In this document: piece after piece, positions 8,367-16,840 of the stretch
Position numbering within the stretch: position 1 is the first letter of the stretch
How the letters are laid out: each line of letters begins with the position of its first letter
Assembly (NCBI GenBank): GCA_024681795.1
Contig: JAILAD010000088.1
Coordinates: forward strand, 1 to 64,000
DNA length: 64,000 bases
Direction of reading: 5' to 3'
DNA from: Lachnospiraceae bacterium
Lineage (GTDB): Bacteria; Bacillota; Clostridia; Lachnospirales; Lachnospiraceae
Translations under genes and position numbers: made by a program
The notes under the pieces: generated by a model
Databases searched by the model: none
What the model was told of the DNA's origin: nothing
Seen by the model: the letters and a program-made list of their open reading frames with translations, nothing else

Positions 8367-9815
8367 ATGACCGAAGACTTAAATCTACAACTTGTCGAAA
8401 CAGCGCGGTCTGTAAATCACCGAAAGACTCAGTGCCTAAATCGTGGTATAATGATGGACGATGATGTTGTCTTGCAAGGACTAATGAATGTACTATGTAC
8501 CCTGAAAAAGGAATATGTACTAAAGAACCACGTTAACAAAAATGGAACGCCAAAGAGAATTGAGCAAAAAATACACGATGGAAAGACCGTATGGGTGACA
8601 AGACTTAAGGATGGCAGCAAAAAAACTGCCCTGACTGAAGAACGACTCTATGATAAGCTGTTTACCATCTATGCTGTGGAAGACCCAAATATCAATCTGG
8701 ATGAATTCAAATCACTTGACAATAACCATAATTATTCTGTTCGTGCGATATTTAAAAAAGCATTTGCTGAAAAGGCTGAGTCCTTTGGTTTCACTGAAAC
8801 TACAGAAGGAACAGTATCGTCTGTCAACACACTTGACCGATACCGGCAAGATTATGATCGGTTTATTGACGAGAATTTTGCAAAAGAGGATATTCGTTTT
8901 TTACAACCTAACGATATTAAGAAATATTGTATCGAAACGCTTAACCGCTTGCATTCCGAAACCGGAGAATTTGTAAAGTACAAAGCTTTTAAGGATCATT
9001 TTAAGGCTGTTTTACGTTTAATCTGGGGATATGCAGATGAACATGACATTTGCTCCGATATCATTTCAAACAGAAATAAGTTCAAAACCGACGATTTTAA
9101 GAAACTCTTAGATTGTTCCAAACCGAAGGCTGAAGAAAAAGCTTTTGATTTAAAGGAAATTGAGCTTATTGATGAAGAAATTGGAAAAAGAATGGGTCAG
9201 CCTGGAAAATACGGCATCTGCTATACCAACGGCTATATGTTCCGTTTATCCAGATGGACCGGCATGAGAGTCGGTGAATTAGGTTCCCTGAAATGGTCCG
9301 ATATCAATTTCTCAAAGAAAACAATTCATGTTCATACCCAGCAATTAAAAAACCATAAGACCTACGAGGTAATCAATGTTCCATGGACCAAGGCTGAACA
9401 AGGAAATCCAAGCGGTGGCAGATTTATCCCAATGTTTCCTCAAACTATTGCGATTCTCGAGGAATTAAAGGAAAAGCAACAGTTAGCAGGGATTAAATCT
9501 GAATATGTATTTGCTAATCCTGATGGCAGTTTCATTTCAGTTGATTCGCAGTATATTCAATTTCTACAAAGAATATCAAAGAAATTTGGATTTGGAATTT
9601 CAAATAATCATGCCATTCGTATCTACTTCAACTCTTATGTTCTCGTTCCTGCCGGGGTTAGCTTACCAAACAGAGCAAAAATCCTTGGACATTCGGAAGA
9701 GGTAAATCTCAAATATTACACATTTGAGGATCGGGAATATCTAGTAGATGTGAACATCAAAGTAACAACTTATATAAGCACTATTGAAAAGAAGGATGAA
9801 ACAGGTGACGCTTAA
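8367..9815 (+). CDS. int: Tyrosine recombinase/integrase of the tRNA-Gly element
   Basis: This site-specific recombinase catalyses integration and excision. ATG 8367 is preceded by GGAGGTG, which decides the start over an in-frame ATG at 8292; the product is 482 aa. The phage-integrase catalytic domain contains R301 (in TGMRVGELGSLKW), H415 and R418 (NNHAIRIYF), H442 (ILGHSEE) and a nucleophile Y450/451 (LKYYTF), so the active-site set looks complete. The N-terminal part should hold arm-binding and SAM-like core-binding domains. The gene ends 61 bases from the 3' end of tRNA-Gly, the usual position for an integrase beside its attachment site. Confidence 0.93.
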   Translation: MTEDLNLQLVETARSVNHRKTQCLNRGIMMDDDVVLQGLMNVLCTLKKEYVLKNHVNKNGTPKRIEQKIHDGKTVWVTRLKDGSKKTALTEERLYDKLFTIYAVEDPNINLDEFKSLDNNHNYSVRAIFKKAFAEKAESFGFTETTEGTVSSVNTLDRYRQDYDRFIDENFAKEDIRFLQPNDIKKYCIETLNRLHSETGEFVKYKAFKDHFKAVLRLIWGYADEHDICSDIISNRNKFKTDDFKKLLDCSKPKAEEKAFDLKEIELIDEEIGKRMGQPGKYGICYTNGYMFRLSRWTGMRVGELGSLKWSDINFSKKTIHVHTQQLKNHKTYEVINVPWTKAEQGNPSGGRFIPMFPQTIAILEELKEKQQLAGIKSEYVFANPDGSFISVDSQYIQFLQRISKKFGFGISNNHAIRIYFNSYVLVPAGVSLPNRAKILGHSEEVNLKYYTFEDREYLVDVNIKVTTYISTIEKKDETGDA

Positions 9816-9836
9816 CTGACGAAAAAAGGTCAAAGA

Positions 9837-9869
9837 AAAACCCTGTAAGCCTTATACTTACAGGGTTTT
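9837..9869. terminator. Bidirectional terminator between integrase and tRNA-Gly
   Basis: AAAACCCTGTAAG (9837-9849) and its exact reverse complement (9857-9869) enclose a 7-base loop. The A-run on one side and T-run on the other allow termination of both the rightward integrase transcript and the leftward tRNA transcript. Confidence 0.85.
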
Positions 9870-9875
9870 CAGGCG

Positions 9876-9948
9876 AGCGATAGACGGGGCTCGAACCCGC
9901 GGTCTCGACCTTGGCAAGGTCGCGCGTTACCAACTACGCCACTATCGC
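9876..9948 (-). tRNA. tRNA-Gly (anticodon GCC)
   Basis: The 73-base cloverleaf reads leftward from GCGATAG at 9948. The 7-bp acceptor stem is perfect (GCGATAG/CTATCGC). The anticodon arm is CGACC-TTGCCAA-GGTCG with GCC at 34-36, the T loop is TTCGAGC, and the discriminator is U as expected for bacterial tRNA-Gly. CCA is not encoded. The 3' half faces the integrase, so it is the likely attachment site. Confidence 0.96.
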
Positions 9949-10039
9949 ATTTGCATTAGCAAAAAATATAGTATCATTTTGATTCTGTTTTGTCAACTTT
10001 TTTTTGAAAGCATCCGGAAATGGCTTAAAATCGCCCTTT

Positions 10040-11626
10040 TCAGGTATGGGAAAGGTCTCCGTTACGGTATTCGAAATAGTCAAAATCAGCAGGAATTCTG
10101 CTGCCGCATCCGCCGTTATTGGCGTAGATTCCGACCAACGTTCCGGTATGACGTTTTCGGTCCTCCGGTACGCCTTCATCGCAAAGATAGATGCAGTTTT
10201 CCAGAGTACCGGCCAATTTCCAGTTATAACCGTCAAAACCGTAATAGAATCTCCGCGTCAGGTATTCCGTTTCCACCTTCAGATATACGGCCCCGTCCGG
10301 GATTTGATCTGCTTCCGCCATCACTTCTTCACCCTGATTTCGGTTAATCACAAGCATCAGTTTGCGACCTTCCTCAAAGCAAAGAGAAAACCTGACATAT
10401 GTAGCCGTGCTGTAATAGCATGTAATTCCGGCCTGTTCACCGTTCCTGAGAGGATTAAATTCGAGTTTCGTCTGAGCAGTATAGCAAAGCTCCTGCTCTC
10501 TTCGAAGCAGGGTATTCTTTGCGCGGATTTCCGACAGTGTCCCGTCCTGCGTCCAAATCCTGAAATACCCTTTTCTCTCCGTCAGGGAATAATTTCCGCG
10601 TGACGGATTTCGTACAAATTCCCAGTTAAGATTCAGTTTTTCATCGTCAAAATCATCGCGTATCCATTCTTTTACGCTCATCACGGGAAGTTTCGGCGCA
10701 ATATTTTCAATACTCGGTCCTTTTCCGTCATTGATTAAAAACCAGCCGTCCTCAAGCCACCGTACCGGTTCCAGTGCCGTCTCCCTTCCTATCGTGGTAT
10801 AATGCCCTTTATTCGGGCGACCGCAGAGGTACAATACCCACCAGTCACCGTTTGCATCCTCAATCAGCTTTCCGTGTCCGCAGCGCTGCAACGGAGCTTT
10901 CGGATCAAACTGTCTGAGCACGGGGTTATATGGGGACGGTTCATACGGTCCGAAGAGATTTTCGGATCTTGCGACATTAATCCCGTGTCCGTAACCGGTC
11001 CCGCCTTCCGCAACAATTGCATAATAATATTTTCCCCTCTTTAACAGATGCGGTCCTTCTGTACATCTCTCTCCCGTTCCGGGCCAAACCGGAATTGTTT
11101 CACCTACAACCGTAGTACAATCATCGCTTAACGGAACGAGATTAATTCCCGGGCTGATCAGCATATAATGTTTCCCGTCATCGTCAATAAACAGAGACGG
11201 ATCGATATTGTCGATTTCGAGCCGGACAGGCTTGCTGTATGGTCCTTCCGGTTTTTCCGAAGTAACCATCAGTTGCCGTCTCAAAACATTATTCCCTCTT
11301 GTACCGTCCCCGTTTAAGCGTAGGGTAGCAAAAATGATAAATTTTCCGTTTTCATATTCAATATCGGGAGCCCAGATTCCGTGCGAATCCTTGATATCAC
11401 TTAAGTCCAGTTCCTCCGGATCGGTAATCGCATGTCCGATTACTTCCCAATGCACCAAATCGGTGGAATGTGAAATTACGATTGCGGGAAAATACTGGAA
11501 AGTGGAGTTGACCATGTAATAATCATCTCCCACCCGTACCACTGAAGGATCCGGAAAAAAGCCTCTTTTGACGGGATTATGGTATCGTCCCGGATTGTTA
11601 TCTGTCTTCATGTTATCTCCGTTCAT
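10040..11626 (-). CDS. Glycoside hydrolase family 43 beta-xylosidase/arabinofuranosidase-like
   Basis: This 528-aa intracellular-type enzyme (no signal peptide) has a five-bladed propeller GH43 domain at about 14-320. The catalytic base D26 lies in FFPDPSVV, the pKa-modulating Asp in DNIDPSLFIDDDGKHYM, and the general acid Glu in CTEGPH. A C-terminal beta-sandwich of the GH43 C2 type (about 330-520) normally completes the active site in xylosidases. GAGGTTATT directly precedes the ATG. It probably trims xylo- or arabino-oligosaccharides; the exact substrate cannot be read from sequence. The gene stands alone, with no transporter beside it. Confidence 0.9.
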   Translation of the reverse strand: MNGDNMKTDNNPGRYHNPVKRGFFPDPSVVRVGDDYYMVNSTFQYFPAIVISHSTDLVHWEVIGHAITDPEELDLSDIKDSHGIWAPDIEYENGKFIIFATLRLNGDGTRGNNVLRRQLMVTSEKPEGPYSKPVRLEIDNIDPSLFIDDDGKHYMLISPGINLVPLSDDCTTVVGETIPVWPGTGERCTEGPHLLKRGKYYYAIVAEGGTGYGHGINVARSENLFGPYEPSPYNPVLRQFDPKAPLQRCGHGKLIEDANGDWWVLYLCGRPNKGHYTTIGRETALEPVRWLEDGWFLINDGKGPSIENIAPKLPVMSVKEWIRDDFDDEKLNLNWEFVRNPSRGNYSLTERKGYFRIWTQDGTLSEIRAKNTLLRREQELCYTAQTKLEFNPLRNGEQAGITCYYSTATYVRFSLCFEEGRKLMLVINRNQGEEVMAEADQIPDGAVYLKVETEYLTRRFYYGFDGYNWKLAGTLENCIYLCDEGVPEDRKRHTGTLVGIYANNGGCGSRIPADFDYFEYRNGDLSHT

Positions 11627-11729
11627 AATAACCTCTTTTTCTGCAACTTTAAATGCGTTATTCCGTTACTCACTATTTACTATACCAAATCCCGTCAGGT
11701 ATTTCTCTATTTATCCCAAAATCATTCAT

Positions 11730-13199
11730 TTACATTTCCGACTGCGTTTCATTTTTGTTGAATTCCGGTTTTTCCGGAACCTGTCCGTCCTCTCCGAAAG
11801 CAGGTTTTTCGGGCCTCTGTCCGTTTCCGCGGGGGCCGCCCTTTAACTGTCCGTCCCCGAATTGCCCTTTTCCGAATGTTCCCTCTCCTGACTGTCCGTC
11901 CTCAAACTGTTCTCTTCCACGCTGTCCTTTTTCAAACTGTCCATTTTCAAATTGTCCGTCCCCGAACTGTCCATTTTCAAATTGTCCGTCCCCGAACTGT
12001 CCATTTCCGAACTGCTCCATACCCGGTCTGCCGCCGCCCATGCCGCCTGTACCGGAATCCATGGTTACGCCGCCGTTATTGTTTAATTCCATTTCATCGG
12101 AAATATAATAAGTTCCCTGGTAATCCAGACCTCCCTCTCCGCCGTTGTTCCTGCAGTTAATCGTAAGTGATCCGCCGATTAAATTAATATTTCCGTTTGA
12201 ATCCAGGCCGTCACCGTTGGAATTTATTACCGTGGTACCACCCGTTACATTAATGGAATATGACATTTCGGAGGCATAGGTTCCGTCTGAGTTTGCTGCA
12301 TTGACTGCATCATCATTGGAATTTACTTCAATATCACCGTTTACGATATTTACTACCGTTCCTTCCAGGCCTTCTTCACACTTTTCAATCCGGATTACGG
12401 GAGATCCGTTTTCGCTTCCGACGGTAAGAATTCTGTCTGCATGAATCGCATCATCCCCTGCATTTACCGTGATTGTTCCGGACTGAATTGTCAGATCGTA
12501 TCCCGCATTGATTGCGTCATTAACAGCTGTAATATTAATTGCCGGTCCGTCAATAATACATACCGTAGAGGTATCGTCCGCCGTCTTGATTCCGTTCTTG
12601 CATTCCCCGTTGATATTCAGGGTTCCGTCTCCCGTAAGATACAGATCCGCACCGGCTTTTACCTTGATTGCCGCTCCGTCAAACGCATCCGCCGTTTCCG
12701 CATCCGTGGAATTTTCATCCTCCGGATTCTCGGAATCCGTAAGTGTGACTTCTCCTTCGATAATCATTTTTACGCTGCTTTCCTTGTTAATCGATACTGT
12801 TGCTCCGGTTTCGGAGGTCAGGGTAAGGTCCTTCAGAATCAGTACTACATTTGTAGTTCCTTTCTTTACCGTTATGTTTCCGTTACTGCAGCTGCCGCTC
12901 ACAATATAGGTTCCCACATCGGAAATTTCCACCTGCGAATTACTGTCTGTCATTTTTATCTGAGTTGCTTTTGAAGTATTCTCCGTGTAACTCTGTGCTG
13001 TACTTTTCATTGCACTGCTTACGATTTCGGATGCACCTTCCGCGTTGATTGAACTTGTATTGACAGACTCCGTTCTTACGAGTTCTTCCACCTGATATTT
13101 ATCAAACAGTTTCGGCACCGTATATACGCATACCGGAACTGCCATTGTAACAACTGCTGCGCTTACGATCGGTAATGTAATCTTCATCCATTTTTTCAT
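11730..13199 (-). CDS. Cthe_2159-like carbohydrate-binding protein with Gly/Gln/Phe repeat tail
   Basis: The 489-aa protein begins with a membrane-spanning signal segment (about residues 7-28), so it is exported or membrane anchored. The middle (about 60-370) is a Thr/Asn/Gly-rich beta-helix-like region with repeated turns such as NSDGTYASEMSYSINVTGGT and GDDAIHAD. This matches the Cthe_2159/DUF4353 family, whose Clostridium thermocellum founder binds cellulose and pectin-type polysaccharides. The C-terminus changes to a low-complexity tail of about twenty GQF(E/G)(N/D)-type pentads followed by a Pro/Lys segment. It may act in surface polysaccharide contact. The tail is encoded by tandem DNA repeats and is probably length-variable. 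Confidence 0.82.
   Translation of the reverse strand: MKKWMKITLPIVSAAVVTMAVPVCVYTVPKLFDKYQVEELVRTESVNTSSINAEGASEIVSSAMKSTAQSYTENTSKATQIKMTDSNSQVEISDVGTYIVSGSCSNGNITVKKGTTNVVLILKDLTLTSETGATVSINKESSVKMIIEGEVTLTDSENPEDENSTDAETADAFDGAAIKVKAGADLYLTGDGTLNINGECKNGIKTADDTSTVCIIDGPAINITAVNDAINAGYDLTIQSGTITVNAGDDAIHADRILTVGSENGSPVIRIEKCEEGLEGTVVNIVNGDIEVNSNDDAVNAANSDGTYASEMSYSINVTGGTTVINSNGDGLDSNGNINLIGGSLTINCRNNGGEGGLDYQGTYYISDEMELNNNGGVTMDSGTGGMGGGRPGMEQFGNGQFGDGQFENGQFGDGQFENGQFEKGQRGREQFEDGQSGEGTFGKGQFGDGQLKGGPRGNGQRPEKPAFGEDGQVPEKPEFNKNETQSEM
11941..12000 (-). repeat. Two perfect 30-bp tandem units in the repeat tail
   Basis: The 30-base units 11941-11970 and 11971-12000 are identical, and partial 15-base versions extend on both sides. 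They encode GQFGDGQFEN decapeptides of the preceding gene. Slippage here would change tail length without breaking frame. Confidence 0.85.
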
Positions 13200-13339
13200 A
13201 TTATTTTCCTCTCTTTCCGTTTTATTAACATTCCTGTTATGCTCGAATTATTATATCGATTATTCTGTTTCTCTTTTCATGATGCCATTCTACAGAGTGA
13301 AACTTAAATGAACTTTAAAAATCCTGAAATAACAAAAAA

Positions 13340-13362
13340 CCTGCCGGGCATTTCCCGGCAGG
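13340..13362 (-). terminator. Rho-independent terminator after rubredoxin
   Basis: Perfect 9-bp arms CCTGCCGGG (13340-13348) and CCCGGCAGG (13354-13362) surround a 5-base loop. On the minus strand the hairpin is followed by a U-run (A-run at 13334-13339). It ends the leftward transcript of the rubredoxin gene. Confidence 0.88.
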
Positions 13363-13404
13363 CTGCTTTTTTACTGCAAATATTCAGTTTTCAAATAGTT
13401 TCGC

Positions 13405-13560
13405 TTATCTTGCTTCGAACATTTCCTTTCCGACACCGCATAAAGGACATTCAAAATCTTCGGGAAGATCCTCAAATTTGGTTCCCGGCTCGATTCCTTT
13501 TTCCGGGCATCCCTGCTCTTCGTCATATTCCCAGCCGCAAGCTCCGCATACATAAACCAT
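13405..13560 (-). CDS. rd: Rubredoxin
   Basis: This 51-aa electron carrier has the two iron-binding pairs CGAC (C5, C8) and CPLCG (C38, C41), with the family's GWEYDEEQG and [12 protein letters not shown] motifs. AAGGAGGG lies 7-8 bases before the ATG. It follows the flavodiiron gene by 80 bases and precedes a terminator, so it probably shares that transcript. It likely supplies electrons for oxygen or peroxide reduction; its exact partner is inferred. Confidence 0.95.
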   Translation of the reverse strand: MVYVCGACGWEYDEEQGCPEKGIEPGTKFEDLPEDFECPLCGVGKEMFEAR

Positions 13561-13640
13561 AATAATTCCCTCCTTGAATTTTTTGATTTGTTATTATTTG
13601 TTTTTGTTTTTTATGTTATTAAGAAATGATTTTATCTTAC

Positions 13641-15428
13641 TTACAGTTTCTCAAAATCTGCTGCCCCGTGTTTGCAAAGAGGACATACAAAATCATCGGG
13701 AAGTTCGTCTCCCTCGTATACATATCCGCAAACCTTGCAGACGTAACCCTTCTTTCCTTCCGTTTCAGGCTTCGGTTTTACGTTGTTCTGATAGTAGGTA
13801 TAGGTCATCGTCTCGTCTTTATTGATCACTCTTGACTCGGTAATGGAACAGATGAACATGCCGTGCGTACCGAGGTCCATATAATTTTCAACCTTTAACG
13901 AGAAGAATGCATTGATATACTGCGGCAGGAAACGAAGTCCGTTATCGGAACGCATTTCCTCAATGTCGGCAAGTTTGTCGGCCGTTCTTCCGCTTTGAAA
14001 ACCGTACTTTTCGAAGATCGCAAACGGTGCCTTTACGGAAAGACAGTTCACATTCATCACGCCGGTCTGCTGCACGATATGATGCGTGTAATTATCCTTG
14101 TTGATGGTTACTGCAACACGGTTCGGGGAACTGGTTACCTGCGTTACGGTATTTACGATACAGCCGTTGTCCTTCTTTCCGTCATTTGTGGTAACAACAT
14201 ACAGGCCGTATCCGATGTTAAACAGTGCACGAAGGTCGTTCTTATCTGCAGTCTCACTCTTTCTTGCCTGATATTCCCCGCAGAATTCCTCCGCAAGTGC
14301 CTCCAGCTGTGCGCTGCTTTCTTCATTCAGTGCCGACCTGATATGAACCGTATTCTCCGCAAACGTGAGATTCTTGCATTTTTCAAGCATTCCGGTCATA
14401 ACCTTTGCAGCCATCGGTGCCCAGGTTCCGTTTTCGATTAATCCTACCTTATGATTGCAGAAATTCCGCTCGGTCAGATGATTGATAAATTCACGCATAA
14501 ACGGGAAAATCTCAGCATTGTACGTTGTCGTTGCAAGGATGATTTTGCTGTAGCGGAATGCATCCTCCACCGCCTCTGCCATGTCACATCTGGCAAGATC
14601 GTTTACGACTACCTTCGGACAGCCTTTTTCCTTTAACAGATCGGCAAGTTTCTCCACCGCCTTCTTTGTGTTTCCGTATACGGAAGTATAGGCAATTACA
14701 ATGCCTTCCGTCTCCTGCTGATAGGTGGACCAAGTCTGATAAAGTCCCAGATAATAGCCTAAATTTTCTTTTAATACGGGACCGTGAAGCGGACAGATAA
14801 TCTGAATGTCCAGATTGGCAGCCTTCTTCAGAACCGCCTGCACCTGTGCACCGTATTTTCCGACAATACCGATATAGTAACGTCTTGCTTCACATGCCCA
14901 GTCTTCTTCCACGTCAAGCGCACCGAATTTACCGAATCCGTCCGCGGAAAACAGCACTTTGTCGGTGGAATCGTAAGTCATCAGTACTTCGGGCCAATGC
15001 ACCATCGGTGCTCCCACAAAGTTAAGTACATGCTTTCCGAGTTCCAACGTGGATCCTTCCGCAACGACTACCTGTCTGTCTTCGAAATCGGTTCCGAAGA
15101 ACTGTTTCATCATAACAAACGCTTTTGCGGATGATACGATTTTTGCATCCGGATACGTTTTTACAAAATTCGCGATATTTGCGGAATGATCCGGCTCCAT
15201 ATGCTGAACCACCAGGTAATCCGGCTTTCTTCCGTCGAGTGCTTTCTCCAGATTATCAAGCCACTCATGGGTAAAATTCCGGTCAACCGTGTCCATGATT
15301 GCAATTTTATCATCCAAAATCACGTAAGAATTGTAAGCCATGCCGTTCGGCACAATATACTGACCTTCAAAAAGGTCGATTTTGTGATCGTTCACTCCTA
15401 CGTAAATAATGTCATTTGTAACTCCCAT
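13641..15428 (-). CDS. Flavodiiron protein with fused flavin reductase and rubredoxin domains
   Basis: The 595-aa cytoplasmic enzyme reduces O2 (or NO) to protect anaerobic metabolism. Its metallo-beta-lactamase-like domain (about 1-250) retains the diiron ligands H76, E78, D80, H144, D163 and H215. A flavodoxin domain (about 253-395) starts VIAYTSVYGNTKKAVEKL, and a flavin-reductase-like domain covers about 400-550. A C-terminal rubredoxin domain (about 560-595) has two CxxC pairs (CKVC and CPLC). This composition allows electrons to enter through its own reductase and rubredoxin domains. It has its own promoter upstream (15481-15509) and is followed by a free rubredoxin. Confidence 0.94.
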   Translation of the reverse strand: MGVTNDIIYVGVNDHKIDLFEGQYIVPNGMAYNSYVILDDKIAIMDTVDRNFTHEWLDNLEKALDGRKPDYLVVQHMEPDHSANIANFVKTYPDAKIVSSAKAFVMMKQFFGTDFEDRQVVVAEGSTLELGKHVLNFVGAPMVHWPEVLMTYDSTDKVLFSADGFGKFGALDVEEDWACEARRYYIGIVGKYGAQVQAVLKKAANLDIQIICPLHGPVLKENLGYYLGLYQTWSTYQQETEGIVIAYTSVYGNTKKAVEKLADLLKEKGCPKVVVNDLARCDMAEAVEDAFRYSKIILATTTYNAEIFPFMREFINHLTERNFCNHKVGLIENGTWAPMAAKVMTGMLEKCKNLTFAENTVHIRSALNEESSAQLEALAEEFCGEYQARKSETADKNDLRALFNIGYGLYVVTTNDGKKDNGCIVNTVTQVTSSPNRVAVTINKDNYTHHIVQQTGVMNVNCLSVKAPFAIFEKYGFQSGRTADKLADIEEMRSDNGLRFLPQYINAFFSLKVENYMDLGTHGMFICSITESRVINKDETMTYTYYQNNVKPKPETEGKKGYVCKVCGYVYEGDELPDDFVCPLCKHGAADFEKL

Positions 15429-15480
15429 AAATACCCTCCTGCCTTCGTTTTGCCATTTTTACAACAGTAAATCACTTAAA

Positions 15481-15509
15481 ATTTTATCAAATCCGGAGGC
15501 TTATTTCAA
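15481..15509 (-). promoter_or_regulatory. Promoter of the flavodiiron gene
   Basis: On the minus strand TTGAAA (15509-15504) and TAAAAT (15486-15481) are separated by exactly 17 bases, 53 bases before the flavodiiron start. It lies between the hydF stop and the flavodiiron ATG, so the two can be transcribed separately. Confidence 0.7.
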
Positions 15510-15559
15510 TAAAATCATCGCCCGTCAAAACCACTGCTCCGTATGTTTAACGCCGATTG

Positions 15560-16828
15560 TCAGGGCAAATCCGTATCCGGAATACACTCTAAGGATCTTT
15601 TTAAAATTCCGTGCATGCAGGCAATGGCAATCCCGTAATTTACAATCGGAACACCCGCCTCCACGGCACGTTTCACCCTTGATTTCATCTGTGCCTCGTT
15701 CAGCATGCACCCGCCGCAGTGAACCACCAGGGAAATACCGCTTAAATCCTCGGGGAATTCTCCGCCGGACGTAAACCGGTAATTCAATTGCTTTTGGGTA
15801 TAATTCCCGATCCAACCCGGCATTTTCACCGTTCCGATATCCTTACACTGTCTGTGATGCGTGCATCCCTCGGAAATCAGTACCGTGTCTCCGTCCTGAA
15901 GGGCGGAAAGTTTCTTTGCGCCCTGAATCTGGACTTTCAGTCCTCCTTTGTATCTGGCCATCAGAATCGAAAATGAGGTTAACATAACGTCCTCTTCAGT
16001 ATCTTTTGCCACCTTTTCAAATGCTTGGGAATCCGTAATCACAAGAGCCGGTTTTTCTTTTAGTTTACATAATGTTTCTTTTAAATCCGTATCCTGACAA
16101 CACACAAATGAGTAATGATGATCCAGAAGTTCGCGCATTACCAGTTGCTGGGGCAAAATCAGTCTGCCTTTGGGTGCCGATTCGTCAACCGGAATCACAA
16201 GTACCACAAAATCCCCCGGCTTTAACAGATCGGCAACAACGAATTTTTCTTCTTTTTTATTTGCTTTGGCAAAGTCTCCCAAAGCTTCCTTCAGGGTGTG
16301 GATTCCCTCTCCGGTCAGGGCGGAAACACGGATTACCCGTTCTTTTTTTCCGGCTGTTTTCTCTTCGGCTTCAGGAGAAGATTCCGCTTCTTCCGCATCA
16401 GACACGTTTCCGTTCTTTTTCTCATTTTCTTCAAGCAGATCTGTCTTGTTGTAAACTACAAGATAAGGAATTTCCCGTTCCCGGAACAGGGAAATTAATT
16501 CCCTGTCTTCCACGGATAAGCCCTTTGTAACATCCGTTACCAGTACCGCAATATCCGTGGAATTCAGAATTTCACGGGCTTTTTTTACACGCAGTTCTCC
16601 CAGTGCGCCTTCGTCGTCCAGTCCGGGGGTATCGATAATCACCACCGGCCCGATGGGCAAAAGTTCCATGGCTTTCTTTACCGGATCCGTGGTGGTTCCC
16701 TTCACTTCCGAAACCACACTCAAATCCTGCCCGGTAACTGCATTAACCACACTGGATTTTCCGGCGTTTCGCATTCCGAAAAAGCCGATATGTACGCGTT
16801 CTGCGCTTACCACTTCATTCAATCCCAT
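15560..16828 (-). CDS. hydF: [FeFe]-hydrogenase H-cluster maturation GTPase HydF
   Basis: HydF is the GTPase scaffold on which the 2Fe subcluster of [FeFe] hydrogenase is assembled and passed to the apo-enzyme. The 422-aa protein has a GTPase domain (about 10-200) with P-loop GMRNAGKS at 18-25, a DTPGLDD switch motif and NKTD. A dimerisation region follows, then a C-terminal Fe-S domain containing CTHHRQC and HCGGCM, matching the CxH...HCxxC cluster ligands. The gene starts 12 bases after hydG ends, giving a tight hydG-hydF pair. HydE is not in the window. Confidence 0.95.
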   Translation of the reverse strand: MGLNEVVSAERVHIGFFGMRNAGKSSVVNAVTGQDLSVVSEVKGTTTDPVKKAMELLPIGPVVIIDTPGLDDEGALGELRVKKAREILNSTDIAVLVTDVTKGLSVEDRELISLFREREIPYLVVYNKTDLLEENEKKNGNVSDAEEAESSPEAEEKTAGKKERVIRVSALTGEGIHTLKEALGDFAKANKKEEKFVVADLLKPGDFVVLVIPVDESAPKGRLILPQQLVMRELLDHHYSFVCCQDTDLKETLCKLKEKPALVITDSQAFEKVAKDTEEDVMLTSFSILMARYKGGLKVQIQGAKKLSALQDGDTVLISEGCTHHRQCKDIGTVKMPGWIGNYTQKQLNYRFTSGGEFPEDLSGISLVVHCGGCMLNEAQMKSRVKRAVEAGVPIVNYGIAIACMHGILKRSLECIPDTDLP

Positions 16829-16840
16829 TTTTCTCTCCCG

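Noticed and set aside
10004..10603. 199-codon plus-strand frame
   Set aside because: It lies wholly opposite the GH43 C-terminus, and the GH43 motifs define the real strand.
11653..12160. Plus-strand Cys/Pro-rich frames opposite the repeat tail
   Set aside because: They are produced by the repeats of the minus-strand carbohydrate-binding gene.
13371..13553. A 60-codon minus-strand frame over the rubredoxin gene
   Set aside because: It is in another frame from the true rubredoxin (13405-13560), which has both CxxC pairs and AAGGAGGG.
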